Part shown: piece by piece, positions 59,836 to 64,000 of the stretch
Layout: every line of letters begins with the position of its first letter
Position numbering within the stretch: position 1 is the stretch's first letter
Origin: Streptomyces sp. F63
GTDB taxonomy: Bacteria; Actinomycetota; Actinomycetes; Streptomycetales; Streptomycetaceae
Direction: 5' to 3'
Assembly (NCBI RefSeq): GCF_018070345.1
Contig: NZ_JAGPXX010000015.1
Location: forward strand, 79,337 to 143,336
Length of the DNA: 64,000 bases
Notes under the pieces: model-generated
The model's input: the letters and a program-made list of their open reading frames with translations, nothing else
What the model was told of the DNA's origin: nothing
Database searches by the model: none
Translations under genes and position numbers: made by a program

Positions 59836-60279
59836 GTGCGTACGTACAGCCCCAAGCCCGGCGACGTCCAGCGTCAGTGGTACGTCATCGACGCCACCGA
59901 CGTGGTTCTCGGACGCCTGGCCTCCCAGGCCGCCACCATCCTGCGTGGCAAGCACAAGCCGGTGTACGCGCCGCACGTTGACGCTGGTGACTTCGTCATC
60001 ATCATCAACGCCGACAAGGTGCACCTCTCCGGCAACAAGCGGACCCAGAAGCTGGCCTACCGCCACTCCGGCTACCCGGGTGGTCTGCGGTCCGTCCGCT
60101 ACGACGACCTGCTGCGGAACAACCCCGAGAAGGCCGTGGAGAAGGCCATCCGGGGCATGATCCCGAAGAACTCGCTGGGCCGCCAGGTCCTCTCGAAGCT
60201 GAAGGTCTACGCCGGCTCCGAGCACCCGCACGCCGCCCAGCAGCCGGTTCCGTTCGAGATCACCCAGGTCGCGCAGTAG
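59836..60279 (+). CDS. rplM: 50S ribosomal protein L13 (uL13)
   Basis: 147 residues. Early-assembly large-subunit protein. MRTYSPKPGDVQRQWYVIDA start (GTG at 59836); motifs LASQAATILRGKHKPVYAPH and GMIPKNSLGRQVLSKLKVYA. An upstream in-frame ATG at 59245 lies inside the LysR gene and is rejected. rpsI follows after 38 bases. Confidence 0.98.
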   Translation: MRTYSPKPGDVQRQWYVIDATDVVLGRLASQAATILRGKHKPVYAPHVDAGDFVIIINADKVHLSGNKRTQKLAYRHSGYPGGLRSVRYDDLLRNNPEKAVEKAIRGMIPKNSLGRQVLSKLKVYAGSEHPHAAQQPVPFEITQVAQ

Positions 60280-60317
60280 TCCGGCCACCCCCAACAGAAG
60301 AGAATCTGAGGAGAATC

Positions 60318-60806
60318 GTGGCCGAGACCACCGCAGAAGCCCCCGTCGTCGACGTCGAGGAGACCCCCGGCGTCGAGGAGTACACCAGCGAGTCCCTCGC
60401 GTCCCGCTTCGGCGACCCGCAGCCGGCCGCCGGCCTGGGCCGCCGCAAGAACGCGATCGCCCGCGTCCGCATCGTGCCGGGCAGCGGCAAGTGGAAGATC
60501 AACGGTCGCACCCTTGAGGACTACTTCCCCAACAAGGTGCACCAGCAGGAGGTCAACGAGCCCTTCAAGGTGCTCGAGCTCGACGACCGCTACGACGTCA
60601 TCGCCCGCATCAGCGGCGGCGGCATCTCCGGCCAGGCCGGTGCGCTGCGGCTCGGTGTCGCCCGCGCCCTGAACGAGGCGGACGTGGACAACAACCGCGG
60701 TCCCCTGAAGAAGGCCGGCTTCCTGAGCCGCGACGACCGCGCGGTCGAGCGGAAGAAGGCGGGTCTCAAGAAGGCCCGCAAGGCGCCGCAGTACAGCAAG
60801 CGCTGA
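60318..60806 (+). CDS. rpsI: 30S ribosomal protein S9 (uS9)
   Basis: 162 residues. The C-terminal core reaches the P-site tRNA (GLGRRKNAIARVRIVPGSGK, GGGISGQAGALRLGVARALN, and the final RKKAGLKKARKAPQYSKR). The ~38-residue acidic N-terminal extension (ETTAEAPVVDVEETPGVEEY) is usual in actinobacteria. GTG start after GAGGAGAA. Confidence 0.98.
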   Translation: MAETTAEAPVVDVEETPGVEEYTSESLASRFGDPQPAAGLGRRKNAIARVRIVPGSGKWKINGRTLEDYFPNKVHQQEVNEPFKVLELDDRYDVIARISGGGISGQAGALRLGVARALNEADVDNNRGPLKKAGFLSRDDRAVERKKAGLKKARKAPQYSKR

Positions 60807-60828
60807 TCGCCCGCCCCACCGTACGACT

Positions 60829-60862
60829 CGCCCCGGCGGCACACACCGTGCCCGCCGGGGCG
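60829..60862 (+). terminator. Terminator after rpsI
   Basis: CGCCCCGGCGG (60829-60839) pairs with CCGCCGGGGCG (60852-60862), a perfect 11-bp stem, followed by TTCGTCAT. Confidence 0.75.
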
Positions 60863-60968
60863 TTCGTCATATGGTCGGCCACAGCGTATACAGGCAGCAG
60901 GACACCCCGGGCCGGGCAAGCCCCCGGCAGCGCACGGCAGCTGTGCGGCACACAGACGGAGGACAGCA

Positions 60969-62327
60969 GTGGGACGACTCTTCGGCACGGACGGTGTGCG
61001 CGGCGTCGCCAACGCGGATCTGACGGCGGAGCTCGCGCTCGGCCTGTCGGTCGCGGCGGCGCACGTGCTCGCCGAGGCGGGTACGTTCGAGGGCCATCGC
61101 CCGACGGCCGTGGTGGGACGTGATCCGCGCGCGTCCGGGGAGTTCCTGGAGTCGGCCGTCGTGGCCGGCCTGGCCAGTGCCGGCGTGGACGTCCTGCGCG
61201 TTGGTGTGCTGCCCACCCCCGCGGTGGCGTACCTCACCGGCGCGCTGGGTGCCGACCTCGGCGTGATGCTCTCGGCGAGCCACAACCCGATGCCGGACAA
61301 CGGCATCAAGTTCTTCGCCCGCGGCGGCCACAAACTCGCCGACGAGCTGGAGGACCGCATCGAGGCCCTCTACACCTCCCACGGCGCCGGCGAGCCCTGG
61401 GACCGGCCGACCGGCGCCGGAGTCGGCCGGGTCCGCACCTACGACGAGGGCTTCGACAACTACGTCGCGCACCTCATCGGTGTCCTCCCGAACCGCCTGG
61501 ACGGTCTCAAGGTCGTCCTCGACGAGGCCAACGGCGCGGCCGCCCGGGTCTCCCCGGAGGCCTTCGCGCGGGCCGGTGCCGAGGTGGTCACCATCGCCGC
61601 CGACCCCGACGGGCTCAACATCAACGACGGCTGCGGCTCCACCCACCTCGACCTGGTCCGGGCCGCCGTCCTGGAGCACGGCGCGGACCTCGGCATCGCC
61701 CACGACGGCGACGCCGACCGCTGCCTCGCCGTCGACGCCGAGGGCAACGAGGTGGACGGCGACCAGATCCTCGCCGTCCTCGCGCTCGGCCTGCGGGAAC
61801 AGGGCCGGCTGCGGAAGAACACCGTGGTGGCCACCGTGATGTCGAACCTCGGGTTCAAGCTCGCCATGGAGCGCGAGGGCATCGAGCTGGTGCAGACCGC
61901 CGTCGGCGACCGGTACGTCCTGGAGGAGATGAAGAAGGAGGGCTTCGCCCTCGGCGGCGAGCAGTCCGGCCACGTCATCATCCTCGACCACGCGACCACC
62001 GGTGACGGCACGCTGACCGGCCTGATGCTGGCCGCCCGGATCACCGCCACCGGCCACGGGCTGCGCGAGCTGGCCTCCGTCATGGAGCGGCTGCCGCAGG
62101 TCCTGGTGAACGTGCCCGACGTGGACAAGTCCCGGGTGGACTCCAGTGCCGAGCTGGCCGCGGCCGTCGCCGACGCGGAGCGGGAGCTGGGCGCCACCGG
62201 GCGGGTGCTGCTCCGCCCCTCGGGAACGGAGCCGCTCGTCCGTGTGATGGTGGAGGCACCCGACACCGAGCAGGCCCGCTCGGTCGCCGCCCGGCTGGCC
62301 GACGCGGTGAAGTCCGCCCTCGGCTAG
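60969..62327 (+). CDS. glmM: Phosphoglucosamine mutase
   Basis: 452 residues. Converts glucosamine-6-P to glucosamine-1-P for UDP-GlcNAc and peptidoglycan synthesis. Active-site phosphoserine at Ser104 in LSASHNPMPDNGIKFF; metal loop DGDADRCLAVD; sugar-binding GGEQSGHVI; phosphate-binding RPSGTEPLVRVMVE. GTG start after GGAGGACAG. Position after rpsI matches Streptomyces gene order. Confidence 0.97.
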   Translation: MGRLFGTDGVRGVANADLTAELALGLSVAAAHVLAEAGTFEGHRPTAVVGRDPRASGEFLESAVVAGLASAGVDVLRVGVLPTPAVAYLTGALGADLGVMLSASHNPMPDNGIKFFARGGHKLADELEDRIEALYTSHGAGEPWDRPTGAGVGRVRTYDEGFDNYVAHLIGVLPNRLDGLKVVLDEANGAAARVSPEAFARAGAEVVTIAADPDGLNINDGCGSTHLDLVRAAVLEHGADLGIAHDGDADRCLAVDAEGNEVDGDQILAVLALGLREQGRLRKNTVVATVMSNLGFKLAMEREGIELVQTAVGDRYVLEEMKKEGFALGGEQSGHVIILDHATTGDGTLTGLMLAARITATGHGLRELASVMERLPQVLVNVPDVDKSRVDSSAELAAAVADAERELGATGRVLLRPSGTEPLVRVMVEAPDTEQARSVAARLADAVKSALG

Positions 62328-62329
62328 CC

Positions 62330-62358
62330 GGCGCCCGGGACAGTCCGCGCCGGGCGCC
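62330..62358. terminator. Hairpin between convergent glmM and DUF389 genes
   Basis: GGCGCCCGG near 62331-62338 pairs with CCGGGCGCC near 62352-62360, in the 41-base convergent gap. Probably a bidirectional terminator. Confidence 0.55.
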
Positions 62359-62368
62359 CGGCGCGGAC

Positions 62369-63340
62369 CTACCGGCCGGTGGCCCCCGCGGCCCGCTGCT
62401 CCGCCAGGGCCCGCTCACGCCGCTTGGTCCGCTCCAGCAGTGTCTTCTGGACGAGCAGGGTGAGCGCGCCCGCGGAGATGATGCCGATCAGGTTGAGCGC
62501 GAGCTGCCGGCCGGAGCCGCGCAGCTCCTGCAGGTCGCCGTAGGCCAGTGCGGCGGCCGCGTTGGCCGCCGCCGGGACCGTCGTCACGGAGATCGCCACG
62601 CCGATCAGCGCACCCGACTTCTCCGAGGTCAGGGAGAGCGTTCCGGCGATGCCCGCGAGCAGCGCCACCACGAACGAGAGGTGGCCGGGCTGCCAGACGA
62701 ACTCGGTGAGCCCGTTCTTCCGGGCCAGCATGTCCGGGGTGAACAGCCCGGCCGCGTCCAGCACCAGGGTGAAGAGCGTGGTGACCGCCATGGCGACCGC
62801 GAATCCCGTGAGCAGCGCGGTGAGCGAGCGCCCGGCCTCGCGCAGGCGTCCCAGCACCAGCCCGGTGCTCACCCCCGACAGCGGCCCGAACTCGGGGCCG
62901 ACCGCCATGGCGCCCACGATCAGGATGGCGTTGTCCAGCATCACGCCGCAGGCCGCGATCATCACCGCGACCGTCATGAACGCCAGATAGGTGACCGAGA
63001 CGGTGGACTCCTCGTGGGTGGCCTCCGAGAGTTCCTCCCACAGCACCGCGTCCGCCGGCTCGCCCGGGGCCTCCCGCTCCGCCCGCTCGGCCCGTTGCGA
63101 CAGGGAGACGGCGATGTCCTGGAGCACGATCGAGCCGTCCTCGGCGAGGCGCAGCTCCCGCAGTTCGTCCGTGAGTTCGTCGGCCGCCTCGCGCGCCACG
63201 TCGCAGAGCACCAGGTCCCCGGCGGGGTCCCGTCCGGCCCCCGGGAGGACCACCAGGTTCGCGGTGCCCACCGCCCGCCGCAGCAGCGCCGTGACCGCGT
63301 CGGTGCGGTCGGCGGGGCAGATGATCCGGAGCTGCAGCAT
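62369..63340 (-). CDS. DUF389 membrane protein
   Basis: 323 residues. The cytoplasmic N-terminal third (about 1-110, ACT-like start MLQLRIICPADRTDAVTALL) is followed by about six membrane segments (VTYLAFMTVAVMIAACGVML, VGAMAVGPEFGPLSGVSTGL, LLTGFAVAMAVTTLFTLVL, FVVALLAGIAGTLSL, LNLIGIISAGALTLLVQ). The VGAMAVGPEFGP motif is the DUF389 signature. Function unknown; often annotated as a TIGR00341-type hydrophobic domain protein. ATG start. Monocistronic. Confidence 0.9.
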   Translation of the reverse strand: MLQLRIICPADRTDAVTALLRRAVGTANLVVLPGAGRDPAGDLVLCDVAREAADELTDELRELRLAEDGSIVLQDIAVSLSQRAERAEREAPGEPADAVLWEELSEATHEESTVSVTYLAFMTVAVMIAACGVMLDNAILIVGAMAVGPEFGPLSGVSTGLVLGRLREAGRSLTALLTGFAVAMAVTTLFTLVLDAAGLFTPDMLARKNGLTEFVWQPGHLSFVVALLAGIAGTLSLTSEKSGALIGVAISVTTVPAAANAAAALAYGDLQELRGSGRQLALNLIGIISAGALTLLVQKTLLERTKRRERALAEQRAAGATGR

Positions 63341-63402
63341 GGGCGCAGATTACGCGGCCCCGGTCACAGCTTGCGCAGGTTCAGCCGTCGGGCCGGGGAG
63401 CC

Positions 63403-64000
63403 TCAGCGTGGGCTGTCGGCGGCGCGGTCCGCCCGGCATGTGACGTCCTTCTCGCTCCGGCCCAGCGGGATGCCGACCAAGTCGCTGTCGTCACCGCAGT
63501 GGATGTTCTGTTCACCCGTCTGTGCGGTGGTGGTCTGCGGGCCGAGCGCGGTGCCGCCATCCGCCGTGGCCCGAGGGCCGTGGCCGGGCGCGCCGGCAGC
63601 CGGGGAGCGCTCCTCGGCCAGGCAGGTGGTCCTTTCACGGACACGGCTCAGGACGTTGACGGTCACCATGTCGGCGGAGTTGCCGCAGTTGAGGTTTTGC
63701 CGGCCGCTCTGCGCGGTGGTGAACTGCGAGCCCAGCGCGGTCCCCCCGGCAGCGGTCGCGGGGGTGGCGGTCCCGTCGTCTTCCCGGGAAGGGCTGTGGG
63801 TTGCCGCACCGGACCCCTCCGGGCGTCCCGTGCGGTCCCGGGACTCGCAAACGATCTCTTCCTCGACGGTGGCCAGGACGTTGACGGTCACCATGTCGGC
63901 GGAGTTGCCGCAGTTGAGGTTTTGCCGGCCGCTCTGCGCGGTGGTGAACTGCGAGCCCAGCGCGGTCTCCCCGGCGGCGGTCGCGGGGGTGGCGGTCCCG
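63403..64000 (-). CDS. Cys-containing 75-residue repeat protein (partial, runs off right edge)
   Basis: The visible ~199 C-terminal residues are in frame from base 63999 down to the TGA at 63403. They are made of two and a half repeats of about 75 residues, each with GxTALGSQFTTAQSGRQNLN, CGNSADMVTVNVL and a second Cys about 20 residues on (for example EEEIVC), joined by Ser/Pro/Gly-rich linkers. The last unit is divergent (LGPQTTTAQTGEQNIHCGDD). Two Cys per repeat suggest intra-repeat disulfides and an extracellular location; the pattern is loosely reminiscent of rodlin-type surface proteins, but I cannot assign it. The start and any signal peptide lie outside the window. Confidence 0.7.
   Translation of the reverse strand, partial: GTATPATAAGETALGSQFTTAQSGRQNLNCGNSADMVTVNVLATVEEEIVCESRDRTGRPEGSGAATHSPSREDDGTATPATAAGGTALGSQFTTAQSGRQNLNCGNSADMVTVNVLSRVRERTTCLAEERSPAAGAPGHGPRATADGGTALGPQTTTAQTGEQNIHCGDDSDLVGIPLGRSEKDVTCRADRAADSPR
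63649..64000 (-). repeat. 225-bp tandem DNA repeat within the Cys-repeat gene
   Basis: 63649-63775 and 63874-64000 are the same 127 bases with only two differences, at exactly 225 bases (75 codons) spacing; the remaining 98 bases of each unit are diverged linker. The near identity implies a recent duplication or gene conversion. More copies may lie past the right edge. Confidence 0.85.

Noticed and set aside
63649..64000. CRISPR-like array at the right edge
   Set aside because: Repeats are 225 bases apart, in frame and code for a repetitive protein; there are no short spacers.

Overview
The window is high-GC actinobacterial DNA, best read as a Streptomyces or close Streptomycetaceae chromosome. 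Supporting this are the RpoB, RpoC, FusA and S12 sequences, GTG and TTG starts, TTGACC/TACGCT-type promoters, and a gene order that matches the str-S10-spc-alpha ribosomal supercluster of that family. It holds about 38 ribosomal-protein, translation and transcription genes interrupted by three accessory islands.

Layout. 1-2823: one end of an integrated actinomycete conjugative or plasmid-like element (AICE). It has a replication initiator running off the left edge, a translationally coupled HTH regulator, a divergent GntR/KorSA-like repressor with CCCTAGGG palindromes between them, a large inverted repeat and one or two tiny ORFs. 2824-6751: rplK-rplA, a Met-rich lipoprotein, then rplJ-rplL behind an L10-type leader with attenuator. 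The secE-nusG pair that normally precedes rplK is not there. 7164-14945: rpoB-rpoC with a strong promoter, a leader hairpin and strong terminators. 15053-16465: a DUF1707/DUF4190 membrane protein and a secreted L,D-transpeptidase-like protein. 16802-21589: rpsL-rpsG-fusA and tuf. 21751-32769: second island, with a DUF1254/DUF1214 protein and a decayed paralog, a secreted GH44-FnIII-CBM2 glucanase with LacI-type operators, a symporter-GAF-PP2C-HATPase fusion with a small membrane partner, panD, and an Rpn/PD-(D/E)XK-like protein. 32948-50627: rpsJ through rplQ, including secY, adk, map, infA, rpmJ and rpoA, then truA. 51800-59599: third island, with a VOC/PhnB protein, a large LuxR (LAL) ATPase regulator, a membrane-anchored hypothetical, and divergent EamA exporter and LysR regulator. 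59596-62327: rplM-rpsI and glmM. 62369-64000: a DUF389 membrane protein and the 3' part of a Cys-containing 75-residue repeat protein cut by the right edge.

How the genes work together. Most of the window builds and runs the ribosome, RNA polymerase and the Sec channel. The operons are marked by start/stop overlaps (rplD/rplW, rplV/rpsC, rplP/rpmC/rpsQ, rplX/rplE, rpsE/rpmD, secY/adk) and by strong hairpins between transcription units. The observations most worth following are a hairpin of about 25 nt shared almost identically by the rpsL and rpsJ leaders (a candidate common r-protein regulatory element), the element end sitting where nusG should be, two substitutions in the rifampicin region of RpoB, a displaced copy of the rpsD tail, and the symporter-phosphatase fusion. 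No CRISPR array, rRNA or tRNA was recognised.
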